DNA of 44,068 nucleotides from JAPLCX01 sp964460305 (lineage in GTDB: Bacteria; Auribacterota; Tritonobacteria; UBA1439), in the NCBI GenBank assembly GCA_964460305.1, contig CAYWRA010000009.1:1-44068 (forward strand). The letters run 5' to 3'. Both the position numbers and the translations under genes were made by a program. Below the pieces are notes generated by a model. That model was not told the origin of the DNA, ran no database searches, and saw only the letters and a program-made list of their open reading frames with translations. Numbering within the stretch: the first letter of the stretch is position 1; each line of letters starts with the position of its first letter. This document shows, piece after piece, positions 15,810 through 24,978 of the stretch.

Positions 15810-17609
15810 ATGAGAAGGAATCTGTATTCGCTATTGGTTATATTGGCGCTGGGAACAATCGCATACCTTCCCTCCCTTCGCAATGGATTTGTGTATGACG
15901 ATGAATACACCGTTGTCCGGAACAGCCTGATCAAAAGCTGGCATCGCATCCCTCACCTCGTCCAAAAGGATTACTTCACACTTTCAGCGGAGCAGAGCTA
16001 CCGCCCCGTCGTGACGCTTAGCTACTTTCCGGACTATGCCCTATGGGGGTTGAAGCCGTTCGGCTATCACCTGACGAATCTGCTGCTCCATCTGGCGGTT
16101 GTGTCGATCCTGTTCCTATTTCTCACCGAGCTTATATCGCGAGCCGGGCCGGAGGTGGGGTACCGGTATGTGCCGTTCATGGCCGCCGCCCTCTTTGCCG
16201 TCCATCCGATCAATTCAGAGGCGGTCAACTGCATTTCGTATCGCGAAGATCTCTTGTGCGCATTCTGGTACTTGTTGGCGATGCTCCTGTATGCGAAAGG
16301 CCGGAGGTACGGCCTCTCTCTTACATGCTTCGGGCTGGCTCTCCTGTCGAAGGAGATGGCGGTTACGTTTCCGGCGATGGTTATCATATATGATCTGTTT
16401 GTAAGATCTGCACGGAGTGGGGGGAGTGATGGATGGAGGGAGAGATTCCCCCGCTATGCGGGATATATCGTGGTTCTTATCGTATATGCAGTAGTAACGT
16501 TTGGCCTGATGCATGGAGAGGCGCCTCGCGGGGAAGGATTGTCGATGAGCGGTCTTTGTTCCGCCGGCCTTTTGAAGCTGCGGGTAGTTGCGTGCGATCT
16601 CGGATCGTTCTTCTATCCCATGCGACTGAGCGCCGAATACGTTGTTACGGAGCCGGTGGGAGCGCTCGCAGTCGGGCTTCTGGTCGGTTTCATGCTCTTG
16701 TGCGCCTTCCTGGTATGGATTCTAGGATTTCAGGGAGGGAAGCTGATCGTATTCGGCTGCGTCTGGTTTTTTGTGACGTTGCTCCCCGTGAGCGGTGTAT
16801 ATCCGATTTTCAACATCCGCGCGGACCGCTACCTATATCTTCCCTCAATGGGCCTGTGTCTCGCAATCGCGCTCATCCTGTGCCGTCTCGGAGCAGTCGA
16901 TATGAGGCGACGCGCGTCTAGCCTGACGGTCGCGGCCGTTGTCGCCCTCAGTCTGCTCTACCTTGTGAGAGAGGCGAGGGCAAGAACGGCGGTGTGGGGA
17001 GATGAGATGGCTTTGTGGAGCGACGCGCTGGCAAAGACCGGCGGGCATCCGCGCGCCTACGTGGGACGGGCGAACGCCTCTATCGCCCTCGGCAGGTATG
17101 ACGACGCGATCGGGGATTGCACGAATGCCATCCGGCTCATACCGTCGTTCCCTGAGGCGTATTATAACCGCGGCCTCGCGTATCATAAGAAGGGCGAAAG
17201 CGACCAGGCCATCCGTGATTTCGGCAAGGTGTTGGAGCTCGTTCCCGATCACCGTGATTCGCTCATCAACAGGGGAAACTCCTGGACGGAAATGGGCCGG
17301 TATGAGAATGCAATCGCGGATTTCGATCGGGCGATTTCACTCGCGCCGGAGAGCGCCGACGCGTATAACAACAGAGGGGCGGTATACGGGGACAGGGGGG
17401 ATTACGCGCGGGCCCTCGTGGATTTCAACGTTGCATTGAGGCTGGACCCCCGGTTTGCTGGGGCATACTATAACCGCGCGACGGTCTATTTTTTCAATGA
17501 GGATTATGCGCGCGCCCTGGACGATTTCCTGAGAGCGCGCTCTTTAGGATACGATGTCGATCCCTCGCGGATAGAGGCTTGTCGCCGTGGAGCGGCCTCC
17601 GCAAAATAG
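15810..17609 (+). CDS. TMTC-like GT-C O-mannosyltransferase homologue with TPR tail
   Basis: A 599-aa integral membrane protein with about ten TM helices followed by roughly five TPRs from residue ~417. It carries the TMTC/PMT-type catalytic DD in the first loop (FVYDDE, D30-D31), SYRPVVTL, the conserved luminal HPINSEAV motif (132-139), LALLSKEMAVTFPA, and ADRYLYLPSMG before the last helices. These are the landmarks of eukaryotic TMTC1-4 (DUF1736, GT105), which mannosylate cadherins from dolichyl-phosphate mannose. In this bacterium the donor is probably polyprenyl-phosphate sugar and the TPRs may hold acceptor proteins; both are inferred. It is followed after 6 bp by a TPR gene. Confidence 0.82.
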   Translation: MRRNLYSLLVILALGTIAYLPSLRNGFVYDDEYTVVRNSLIKSWHRIPHLVQKDYFTLSAEQSYRPVVTLSYFPDYALWGLKPFGYHLTNLLLHLAVVSILFLFLTELISRAGPEVGYRYVPFMAAALFAVHPINSEAVNCISYREDLLCAFWYLLAMLLYAKGRRYGLSLTCFGLALLSKEMAVTFPAMVIIYDLFVRSARSGGSDGWRERFPRYAGYIVVLIVYAVVTFGLMHGEAPRGEGLSMSGLCSAGLLKLRVVACDLGSFFYPMRLSAEYVVTEPVGALAVGLLVGFMLLCAFLVWILGFQGGKLIVFGCVWFFVTLLPVSGVYPIFNIRADRYLYLPSMGLCLAIALILCRLGAVDMRRRASSLTVAAVVALSLLYLVREARARTAVWGDEMALWSDALAKTGGHPRAYVGRANASIALGRYDDAIGDCTNAIRLIPSFPEAYYNRGLAYHKKGESDQAIRDFGKVLELVPDHRDSLINRGNSWTEMGRYENAIADFDRAISLAPESADAYNNRGAVYGDRGDYARALVDFNVALRLDPRFAGAYYNRATVYFFNEDYARALDDFLRARSLGYDVDPSRIEACRRGAASAK

Positions 17610-17615
17610 TCGCTT

Positions 17616-18755
17616 ATGAGTAACTACTCGGACGGTCAGAAGTCAGGAGCCAGAATTCAGAATGGATCGCGAGCCATCCTGTTCCTCATCCTAATAGCCA
17701 TTCTGTGCTTCATCACCATTAAGCGTTCAACCATTTGGAGGGATAATTTTACCCTTTGGACGGACGCTCTCGCAAAGGCCCCAAAGAGCGCGCGGGCGCA
17801 CACGATCCTCGGGAACGCCTATGTGGATGGGAAAGATTATGCCCGGGCGCGCAGGGAATATGAAACGGCCGTCGCGCTCGACCCGAGATTCGTCGATGCA
17901 TATAACGATTTGGGGACGCTCTTTTGTGAGCAGGGCGCATACCCCGACGCTGTCAAAGCATTCCGCAAAGCCATGGAGCTCTACCCGCGGCATCCCGAGT
18001 CGTATTACAACCTTGGATACACGTATAAAAAAATGGGGCGCGGAGAGGAGGCCATCGGCTGGTTCAAGAAGGCGCTCGAACTCAAGCCCGGTCTTGCGGA
18101 GGCGCACCTACAGCTTGCCTTGGTCCACGAAAGTCGGGGAGAAAAGGATAACGCTCGCCGCGAGTTCAAACGTGCCCTCGATTTGAATCCCGACTTGGTC
18201 TCCGACATTATCACCGAGGGGAATCGGATGGCGGGGGAGGGCAAATATGAAGAGGCGTACCATATATTCATGATGGCATTGCAAAGCAGCGGAGAGACTC
18301 CCGATTTGTGTTTTAACCTCGGCGTAGCGGCCGAGCATATGGGGAAAACGGATGAGGCGGAGCGGGATTATCGCCGGGCGATCGAGCTTGACCCCGGTCA
18401 TGCGCATGCGTACGACAACCTTGGGCGCTTATACTGCCGGCAGGGGAAATGGGATGAGGCGGTTGATTGCCATAGGCGCGCGCTGGCAATTGACCCGCGT
18501 TCGGCGCGAAGCCGCGTCTTTTTGGGAGAGGCGTTGTTGGAACAGGGGAAACCCGAGGAAGCCATCCGGGAATTCAAAGAGGCGGTTAGTCTTCAGCCTG
18601 ATCTCCTTGACGCTAGGAACAACCTCGGCGTGGCGCTCGGCAGGAGCGGAGATTATGAGGGAGCGCGGCGGGAGTGGGAAGAAGTCCTGAAGATCGACCT
18701 CCGCAACGAGCCAGCGCAGAGGAACTTGAGCCAACTCCGTGAGATGGGGCGTTGA
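17616..18755 (+). CDS. membrane-anchored TPR protein, headless TMTC
   Basis: A 379-aa protein with one TM helix (about residues 19-36, AILFLILIAILCFITI) followed by eight or more TPRs. The segment right after the helix (TIWRDNFTLWTDALAKAPKS) is the same as the junction between the last membrane helix and TPR tail in the TMTC-like neighbours (compare WGDEMALWSDALAK in the preceding gene). It therefore looks like a TMTC that has lost its catalytic membrane part and kept the last helix and tail. It may act as a scaffold or acceptor-binding partner of the 599-aa enzyme, six bases upstream. Confidence 0.8.
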   Translation: MSNYSDGQKSGARIQNGSRAILFLILIAILCFITIKRSTIWRDNFTLWTDALAKAPKSARAHTILGNAYVDGKDYARARREYETAVALDPRFVDAYNDLGTLFCEQGAYPDAVKAFRKAMELYPRHPESYYNLGYTYKKMGRGEEAIGWFKKALELKPGLAEAHLQLALVHESRGEKDNARREFKRALDLNPDLVSDIITEGNRMAGEGKYEEAYHIFMMALQSSGETPDLCFNLGVAAEHMGKTDEAERDYRRAIELDPGHAHAYDNLGRLYCRQGKWDEAVDCHRRALAIDPRSARSRVFLGEALLEQGKPEEAIREFKEAVSLQPDLLDARNNLGVALGRSGDYEGARREWEEVLKIDLRNEPAQRNLSQLREMGR

Positions 18756-18771
18756 CGGCGGTTATGCTTGT

Positions 18772-18827
18772 GCACCCGATTCCGCTGATTTTCTCTGATA
18801 TTCGGGATAATCGGGTAAATCAGGTGC
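18772..18827. repeat. full palindrome, GCACCTGATT family, between convergent genes
   Basis: A 56-bp imperfect palindrome starting GCACCCGATTCCGCTGATTT and ending AAATCAGGTGC. It sits in the 106-bp space between convergent genes and could act as a bidirectional terminator, although no T-tract is present. Confidence 0.6.
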
Positions 18828-18861
18828 AAGAAATATAATCATCGCAAACCCGGCAATCTCC

Positions 18862-20214
18862 TCACTCCGTTTTGATGATCTTGACCGGAAATCTTTCCTT
18901 TAGCCGGTTGAACGCCGCCTGCCGCGTTTTTTCGGAGCTGAGCCTCGTGTATATCCTCTTCTTCGCGGCCTCGATATCCATGTCCTGATACATCGGGTGC
19001 GTGCGGTAGAAATCAATGATTTCTTCCTTGGTGGGTTCCACGGGCGTTTCTTCCTCGGTGATCTTCCCGATTAGCATCGAGGCGATGATCTGTTTTTTAA
19101 CCGGCGTTTCCCAGAGCGGACCCTCGCCGGCGAGGCTGATCCCTTCCTTCTTCGCCTCCTGGGCGAGGACGTAATTTTTCACGATTGTAAACAACTTCAA
19201 TGCAAACTCTTTGGCCTCCGCTTTCGTCGGCGCCGCAAGCTTTTCCTTATGGGCTGTTTTTGCCTGCTGGAGAATCTCCTGTAGTTCCGGCCGTTCCCCG
19301 ACGTTAATCGAATCGTCGTTGACCTCTAGCGTTAGCTTCGTCACGTCCGTGTCGCCCGGGAGCGTTTGCCTGATGATGTCGTACATCATCTGGGCTTCCC
19401 TCTGTCCGGCCTTGATGCCCTTGATCCCATCGGCCAGGGAGAAATCCCGCAGCGACTGGCTCACCTTCGCCAGCGTCAGCGGTTTTTCGTTCACGCGTAT
19501 CTTCGCCGCATCGAGGAGATCGGCGAGCCATTTCTGGTAGGCGGTATACAACGCCTGCTTGCCGAGCATGGCTCGGAGGGTCTCTTTGACTTGCTCATCT
19601 GACGATGTATCTTTTGGGAAGCGTGTTCGGTATTCGGCGAATAACGCCTCGACCTTCTCCGGAGAAGGCGTTGATGGCGGCATTGTCCGGCTGAATTCAT
19701 TGAGTTTCTTCTGCTCGATCAGGTCGGCGAGGCGCGGAACCTGGCTTTTCCATCGGTTGAGTTGCTCTTCTTTCAACCGTTTTTTGAATTCATCGGTTTT
19801 ATCAAGGCCACGCCGCAATCCCTCCTGGTAGAGCAGCTCGCTCTCGATCGCCTGGTTCAGCAACTGCCGGTCGAACGGCGGGACCTGATCGTTGTCTTTC
19901 GACACGCAGAACGCTTCCCATACGTTTTTCTTCCTGATCTCCTTCCCCCCGACGACGGCCACCACCTCTTCGGCCATCTTGTTGAACTCTTCCTGCGTAA
20001 GCGATTTTTGGGGAAGGAAATCCTCCTCTTTCAATTCATCAAGAACGCTCTTTCCCTTTGGTTTCTGCGCGATCTCCGCCGGCTTTTTCACAGCTACCGC
20101 GGGTTTCTGCGCAACCGCTTTTGATTTCTGGTCATCGGCGCGCGATCCGCATGCCGGCAACAAGACCGCACATAAGAACAGCAGCACTGCTTGGCGAAAG
20201 TGGTGTCTCTCCAT
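18862..20214 (-). CDS. SurA-like periplasmic chaperone lipoprotein without obvious parvulin domain
   Basis: A 450-aa protein. The signal peptide ends in a lipobox LLPAC, so it should be lipid-anchored. A Lys/Ala/Pro-rich linker (VAQKPAVAVKKPAEIAQKP) leads to a SurA_N-like helical region (VAVVGGKEIRKKNVW..., NQAIESELLYQEGLRRGLDK), repeated more weakly near the C-terminus (VLAQEAKKEGI, then IIDFYRTHP). I see no parvulin PPIase signature. Predicted role: periplasmic folding or outer-membrane protein transit. ATG20214 has a strong GGAGGAGG. It is the only minus-strand gene inside the glycosyltransferase cluster, facing away from the next TMTC gene. Confidence 0.72.
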   Translation of the reverse strand: MERHHFRQAVLLFLCAVLLPACGSRADDQKSKAVAQKPAVAVKKPAEIAQKPKGKSVLDELKEEDFLPQKSLTQEEFNKMAEEVVAVVGGKEIRKKNVWEAFCVSKDNDQVPPFDRQLLNQAIESELLYQEGLRRGLDKTDEFKKRLKEEQLNRWKSQVPRLADLIEQKKLNEFSRTMPPSTPSPEKVEALFAEYRTRFPKDTSSDEQVKETLRAMLGKQALYTAYQKWLADLLDAAKIRVNEKPLTLAKVSQSLRDFSLADGIKGIKAGQREAQMMYDIIRQTLPGDTDVTKLTLEVNDDSINVGERPELQEILQQAKTAHKEKLAAPTKAEAKEFALKLFTIVKNYVLAQEAKKEGISLAGEGPLWETPVKKQIIASMLIGKITEEETPVEPTKEEIIDFYRTHPMYQDMDIEAAKKRIYTRLSSEKTRQAAFNRLKERFPVKIIKTE

Positions 20215-20383
20215 GGTTGCCTCCTCCGTGTTTATCCCTTGTTTTGCCCGCAATATGATAGGTGAGTTACACCGGTCCTGCAAGGATTTTGTCGCCGGGG
20301 ATGTTACGTAGTTGTATAATCTACCACGGGAGCGCGCCCCGAAGTTACCAGGGGCCCCTTTGAGGGGGAGAGGTAATGAGTCA

Positions 20384-20417
20384 GAACTGATTCACCTGCC
20401 GGGCAAGCCGGCAGGGG
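20384..20417. repeat. REP element, GAACTGATTCAC + CCTGCCGG-GCAAG-CCGGCAGG hairpin
   Basis: An 8-bp perfect stem with loop GCAAG (20395-20415), preceded by GAACTGATTCAC. The same head, stem and loop occur next to the RAYT gene at 34692-34725. It lies 30 bp upstream of ATG20447, so it probably affects that leader. Confidence 0.8.
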
Positions 20418-20446
20418 GCTGCCACAGGGGTCTTTGCCAACGTCAA

Positions 20447-22798
20447 ATGACAAAACACAACGCAATACTGTTGCTCATCATAATCGGTCTTGTCTCCTAC
20501 GGCAACTCGCTGCGCAACGATTTCACATACGACGACAAGGGGATGATGGATGAGGAGCTATTCAGCAACATCCACGACCTCGGCTCGTTCCTCACGATGG
20601 ATTACTATCGTTTCTCGGGGGAGATTTCGTTCCGTCCGCTGGTGACGCTCACATATTTTTTCGATTTTATCTTCTGGTATTTCCTCCCGCTCGGTTTCCA
20701 CCTGACGAACCTGCTCTGGCACATTGCGACGGTGATCGTCGTCTATCTTTTATTATGCCGCTTTCTCAAGGCCCCTCTGCCGGCGCTCCTCGGCGCGATA
20801 GTATTCGCCATCCACCCCATCCAGACGGAGGCCGTGAACTCCGTGGGGTTCCGCGAGGATTTGATGTGCGCGTTCTTCTTCCTCTTGTCGCTGCTTTTAT
20901 TCGTCGGGGTGCGGGAAAGAGGGATTGCGGCGTGGGGAGACGGTCGGCGGCGCGCAAGCGCAACCCGCGCTGCTTTCTGTTACGTTATCTCACTTGTATG
21001 TTTCTTCCTGGCGCTCCTCTCGAAAGAGATGGCCGCAACCCTCCCATTGATTTTTATAATCTACGACCTGTTATTTTTAGCTCCCCTCCAACAGCATACT
21101 GGATTTAGAAAAGCGGCGAGGGTTTACGCCGGATATGCGTTGGTTGGTCTGGCGTATTACACCCTAAGGTACGGCATATTCTATAATCCAAGCGAGCAGG
21201 CGGTCGGTTATGCATGTTGGCGGCTTCTGGCCAGGATCAGCGCCGTTCCTCAGATCTTCAGCCTTTACCTGAGGTTGTTTATTCTCCCGGTCGGCCTGAG
21301 CGTCGAATACGATGACGGCGTCATTCGACCGTTTATCTCGTTCGACTCGTTTGCCGCGCTGGCGGTGATGGCGCTTTTCATTGCCATGATCGTCCGCTTC
21401 CGGGCAAGGGAGCGTCGCGCCTGCTTCGCGTTGTCGTTTATCCTGATCAGCCTTCTCCCGGTGCTCGACATAGTCCCCATCTCGAATATGATAGCGGAAC
21501 GGTATTTGTACCTTCCCTGCTTCGGCGTGGCGATGATTGGAGCGCTTCTCCTTAAAGCGCTGGCGGGGGCGCGTGGGGAACGGCTCGCCGTTTTGGCGTC
21601 GGTCCTAATATTCATCCTTTACGGGAACGCTACCATAGAGCGAAATGCCGTATGGATGAACGGCCTGACGCTATGGACCGACGGCGTGCGTAAGGCGCCG
21701 GGGAGCTCGCGGGCCCATCTCAACATCGGCGCCTCTTTGGGAGACAAGGGCGACATGGCGGGGGCGATAGCGCAATACGAAGAATCGATGCGCCTCAGAC
21801 CCACCGCGCCTGACGCCTATAACAATCTCGGCCTTATCTACTTTTCGAAAGGCAAGCTCGATAGGGCGATCGAGTATTATCAAAAATCGATCGAGGTCGA
21901 TCCGATGCAGGTAAAGGGATACATGAACCTCGCCATTGCCCTCATACAGAAGGGGGAGGCGAAGGAGGGGACGAGGATCGTCGAGAGGCTTGTTGCGATA
22001 AAACCGCTGAACGCGGCGCTCAAATGCAACCTTGGCAACATCTACATGGAGGATGGGCAGTACGAAAAGGCGGCGGAACAGTTCAACGCGGCGCTGAAGG
22101 TAAAGCCGTACAATTTCGAAGCGCTCCAGGGATTGGGGAAGCTGTGTTTCCAGCAGGGGAAATGGGACGAGGCAGCGGCTTATTTCGACAGGGCGTGCAG
22201 CTCTCACGGCGCATCCTATGCCAGGAGCATCAGTATGGGAAACGTCTACTATGCGCAGGGGCTTCTGGACAGGGCCGAGGTGGAATACAGGGGGGCGGCG
22301 GAGCTTAAACCCCGGCTGGCCGAAGGATATAACAATCTGGGCCTCGTGTACCAGCGGAAGAAGGATTACGGACACGCCGTGCGGAGCCTGAGGAAGGCGT
22401 TGGGATGCGAGCCTGGGAATCCCACTATTCTGGTCAATTTGGCGAAGGCCCTTTATTTGAACAACCAGGTTCCGGAAGCGCGCGACTGCATTGCGAAGCT
22501 GCTCAAGACCGGGAAGATTCCCGAAGAGGTCTCTTTCGACCTGGCGCAATTCTATTATAGGAATAAGCTTTACGGGGAGGCAATCGACACGTACCGTAAG
22601 GTCCTGGATAAACGGCCCGAGTATGGCTGGGGGTATTTCCACGTGGCCCGGGCGTATGCGCTTCTCGACAAGCCGGACCAGGCGGCGCTCTGGCTCAATA
22701 AGGGAGCGCGGTATCTTACCGCCGAGCATATAAAGGCCATTGCGAAGGACCCCGCTTTCGCCTTCATTGCGGTGCGTGATAGCAACACCCAAGAGTAA
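20447..22798 (+). CDS. TMTC-like GT-C glycosyltransferase with long TPR tail
   Basis: A 783-aa protein: N-terminal ~10-TM GT-C domain and about ten TPRs from residue ~420. Landmarks: FTYDDK (D29-D30), SFRPLVTL, FAIHPIQTEAV followed by REDLMCAFF, LALLSKEMAATLPL, and AERYLYLPCFG. The HPI-QTEAV block is nearly that of animal TMTCs. ATG20447 is preferred because the 45 codons upstream are encoded by the REP element. It opens the run of plus-strand genes to 33698, with the next gene starting 53 bp downstream. The TPR face probably recognises substrate proteins after export; this is inferred. Confidence 0.85.
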   Translation: MTKHNAILLLIIIGLVSYGNSLRNDFTYDDKGMMDEELFSNIHDLGSFLTMDYYRFSGEISFRPLVTLTYFFDFIFWYFLPLGFHLTNLLWHIATVIVVYLLLCRFLKAPLPALLGAIVFAIHPIQTEAVNSVGFREDLMCAFFFLLSLLLFVGVRERGIAAWGDGRRRASATRAAFCYVISLVCFFLALLSKEMAATLPLIFIIYDLLFLAPLQQHTGFRKAARVYAGYALVGLAYYTLRYGIFYNPSEQAVGYACWRLLARISAVPQIFSLYLRLFILPVGLSVEYDDGVIRPFISFDSFAALAVMALFIAMIVRFRARERRACFALSFILISLLPVLDIVPISNMIAERYLYLPCFGVAMIGALLLKALAGARGERLAVLASVLIFILYGNATIERNAVWMNGLTLWTDGVRKAPGSSRAHLNIGASLGDKGDMAGAIAQYEESMRLRPTAPDAYNNLGLIYFSKGKLDRAIEYYQKSIEVDPMQVKGYMNLAIALIQKGEAKEGTRIVERLVAIKPLNAALKCNLGNIYMEDGQYEKAAEQFNAALKVKPYNFEALQGLGKLCFQQGKWDEAAAYFDRACSSHGASYARSISMGNVYYAQGLLDRAEVEYRGAAELKPRLAEGYNNLGLVYQRKKDYGHAVRSLRKALGCEPGNPTILVNLAKALYLNNQVPEARDCIAKLLKTGKIPEEVSFDLAQFYYRNKLYGEAIDTYRKVLDKRPEYGWGYFHVARAYALLDKPDQAALWLNKGARYLTAEHIKAIAKDPAFAFIAVRDSNTQE

Positions 22799-22851
22799 CG
22801 TGATGCGCCGGGGTGCGGGGGGCGCGATGGCCATATGGGCGAAGGGATTAC

Positions 22852-24978
22852 GTGAGGTCTTATTCTGACAGAATCGTGTTTCGGGTGGCCGTCGGGATAT
22901 TGGTCGCGCTCTATCTGTGTATCGGCGTGGTCGGTTTGAACGATTATGTTTTTCTGGAAGTAGACAGCCCGCTCTACATCATTCTTGCGCGGAGCCTTTC
23001 CCTGGGTTGTGGATTCAGCGATATCTCGAAACCGTTCTCCCCGCCGCAGTGTTCCCGTCCGCCGCTGTACCCGATTCTCCTCGTTCCCGCCATGTGGTGC
23101 GCCCCCCTCAGCGTCATCGCGGCGAAATCGGAAACGTACTTGATAAGCCTCGTTGGCCTGACCTGTTTCTTCTTCTTTAGCAGGAGACTGATGGGAAAAT
23201 GGTGGGCGCTTGCAGCCGCGGCATTTCTTGCATTCAACCCCTTCCTCATGTTCCGATTCGCGCTCCAGCCGCTGAATGAGTTCGTCGACATCGCGCTTGT
23301 TTGGGGGTTTGTCCTCTGGTTCTTCAGGGGGCGCGGTGAAACACGTCGGGGCGGGTTTGTGATTACCGCCATTTTCTTGAGCGCCGTGGCCTTGAACAGG
23401 GTAACGGGCATGAGCCTTGCGCTCGCCTATCTTATCTACAAGATAAGATTCAAAGCGCTAAGGTGGGTTGACGCGGGATTGGTCTTGGTCCCCCTTTTGC
23501 TCTACCTGGCATGGACCGCAAGGAGCGAGATGCTGTACCAGCGCTTCGGGGCCGGGGATCCCCCCGTCATTCGGGAGATCTTTTCGAGTTTGTCCAAAAG
23601 CGTTGTGGGAGGGGCGCCGCGCTTTATCGCCGAATCGCTGACATATAATGCGGCGTTCTATCTCAAGGCGTGCCCCCGTCTTATATTCTCGACGTTTTTC
23701 CTCAGGGGTTTTATGTTCGGTGATTGTTTCCCTTCGCCGTTCTGCGTCGAGCGCATGGGCGGGTATATCTGTTTTATGGTCGTTGCTGGAACCTATATCC
23801 TCTTTGTCAAGGGGTTTGCCCGGTGCCGGTTTAATAGAGAACGATTCATGTTGAGTGCCTTGGCCTGCATCTATCTGGTCACGGCTATCGTTTTCCCGCT
23901 GCAATCGGAGATGCGCCAGGTGGCGCCCGCAATTCCGTTCCTGGTGTTGCTTTTGTTCATTGCTCTCGCCGAATGTGCGATGCGGAGCAAAGTGCGAAAT
24001 GTTATGGCCTGTGTCTTTGTCTTGACACTGCTGGTGACGGGTATGATCAACTGCGGTCTGGCGGCGGCGCTCACGTCCGGTTTTTGGGAGGGGCGGCCAT
24101 TCGCGCGCGACCTGTCGCGACGTCTCCAATTCAAACCGGGCCGGTGCCAGTGGCGCTATAATCGGGCTGGGAGATGGCTGAGGGAGAATACCTCGCCGTC
24201 TGAATTGGTTTTGAGCGATAGCCTCGCCCTCTTCCTTTTTTCGGAAAGGCAAATGGAGGTCTTCGAGCCGTCACCGCGGTACGTAGACTTTGTACAAAAG
24301 AAATACCATGTTCGCTACGTGACGCTCAAGGCGTCGTTCGGCCTGCCATTTTGCGAGGAGAAAATACGTTTGGATCCGAGATATTGCTTCAAGCGGGTGC
24401 GGGACTTCGAGAACGTGCTGGTGTTCGATCTTGAGAAGAAACCGAAGGAGTCCTTTTCTCCTGCCGCGCCCGGGGAGGAGTACGTTGAGGCCATCGGGCG
24501 CGCTCTGCGGGAGGCGCGGGATTCCCGGCCTGATGCCTATCTCCTGAACGACATTGCGATGTTGTACTTCGCAATCGGAGAATATAAACGGGCCCTTCCC
24601 TTCGAGGAGGAGAGCAATAGACTCCAGCCTGATATGATATCCTTGACGTTGAACTTGGCGAGATGTTACACCATGGCGGGCAGGTACGAGCAGGCGGAAA
24701 AAACGCTCGAGCGGGCCCTGACGCAAGAGGTATTTCAGCGCAGCTATGGCAGGATTCAAGCGCTTTCATATATGAATGGGCTGTATCGGCGGTTGGCGAG
24801 CTCCGCCGGGCGGGATGAAAAGGGGGCCCTGTTGCTCCAAATCGCACAGATAAATATTTCTCTCGGTTATTTTGCGCATGCGCTCCAGAACATACAAGCC
24901 GCAATGGACCTCAGCCCCGGTTCGGAAAAAGCCAGGGAGGCATTGGGCAAGTTGTATGATTCTCTGGGCGCGGGGTGA
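22852..24978 (+). CDS. ArnT/GT39-like membrane glycosyltransferase with TPR tail
   Basis: About 708 aa from GTG22852, which has GAAGGG five bases upstream; an earlier GTG at 22813 lacks a site. The membrane half carries the GT39 first-loop acidic motif EVDSPLYIILAR (D38) typical of ArnT/PMT_2 enzymes and about 11-12 hydrophobic segments. From residue ~535 it changes to TPR-like helices (YLLNDIAMLYFAIGEYKRAL, LNLARCYTMAGRYEQAE). The donor would be a polyprenyl-phosphate sugar. The combination of an ArnT-type head with a TPR tail mirrors the TMTC neighbours though the head is different. Its stop overlaps the next start as GTGA. Confidence 0.78.
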   Translation: MRSYSDRIVFRVAVGILVALYLCIGVVGLNDYVFLEVDSPLYIILARSLSLGCGFSDISKPFSPPQCSRPPLYPILLVPAMWCAPLSVIAAKSETYLISLVGLTCFFFFSRRLMGKWWALAAAAFLAFNPFLMFRFALQPLNEFVDIALVWGFVLWFFRGRGETRRGGFVITAIFLSAVALNRVTGMSLALAYLIYKIRFKALRWVDAGLVLVPLLLYLAWTARSEMLYQRFGAGDPPVIREIFSSLSKSVVGGAPRFIAESLTYNAAFYLKACPRLIFSTFFLRGFMFGDCFPSPFCVERMGGYICFMVVAGTYILFVKGFARCRFNRERFMLSALACIYLVTAIVFPLQSEMRQVAPAIPFLVLLLFIALAECAMRSKVRNVMACVFVLTLLVTGMINCGLAAALTSGFWEGRPFARDLSRRLQFKPGRCQWRYNRAGRWLRENTSPSELVLSDSLALFLFSERQMEVFEPSPRYVDFVQKKYHVRYVTLKASFGLPFCEEKIRLDPRYCFKRVRDFENVLVFDLEKKPKESFSPAAPGEEYVEAIGRALREARDSRPDAYLLNDIAMLYFAIGEYKRALPFEEESNRLQPDMISLTLNLARCYTMAGRYEQAEKTLERALTQEVFQRSYGRIQALSYMNGLYRRLASSAGRDEKGALLLQIAQINISLGYFAHALQNIQAAMDLSPGSEKAREALGKLYDSLGAG

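Noticed and set aside
20315..20320. TATAAT as promoter of the 20447 gene.
   Set aside because: The nearest -35-like hexamer (TTGTCG at 20289) is 20 nt away and the extended -10 TGn is misplaced; support too weak to list as a feature.
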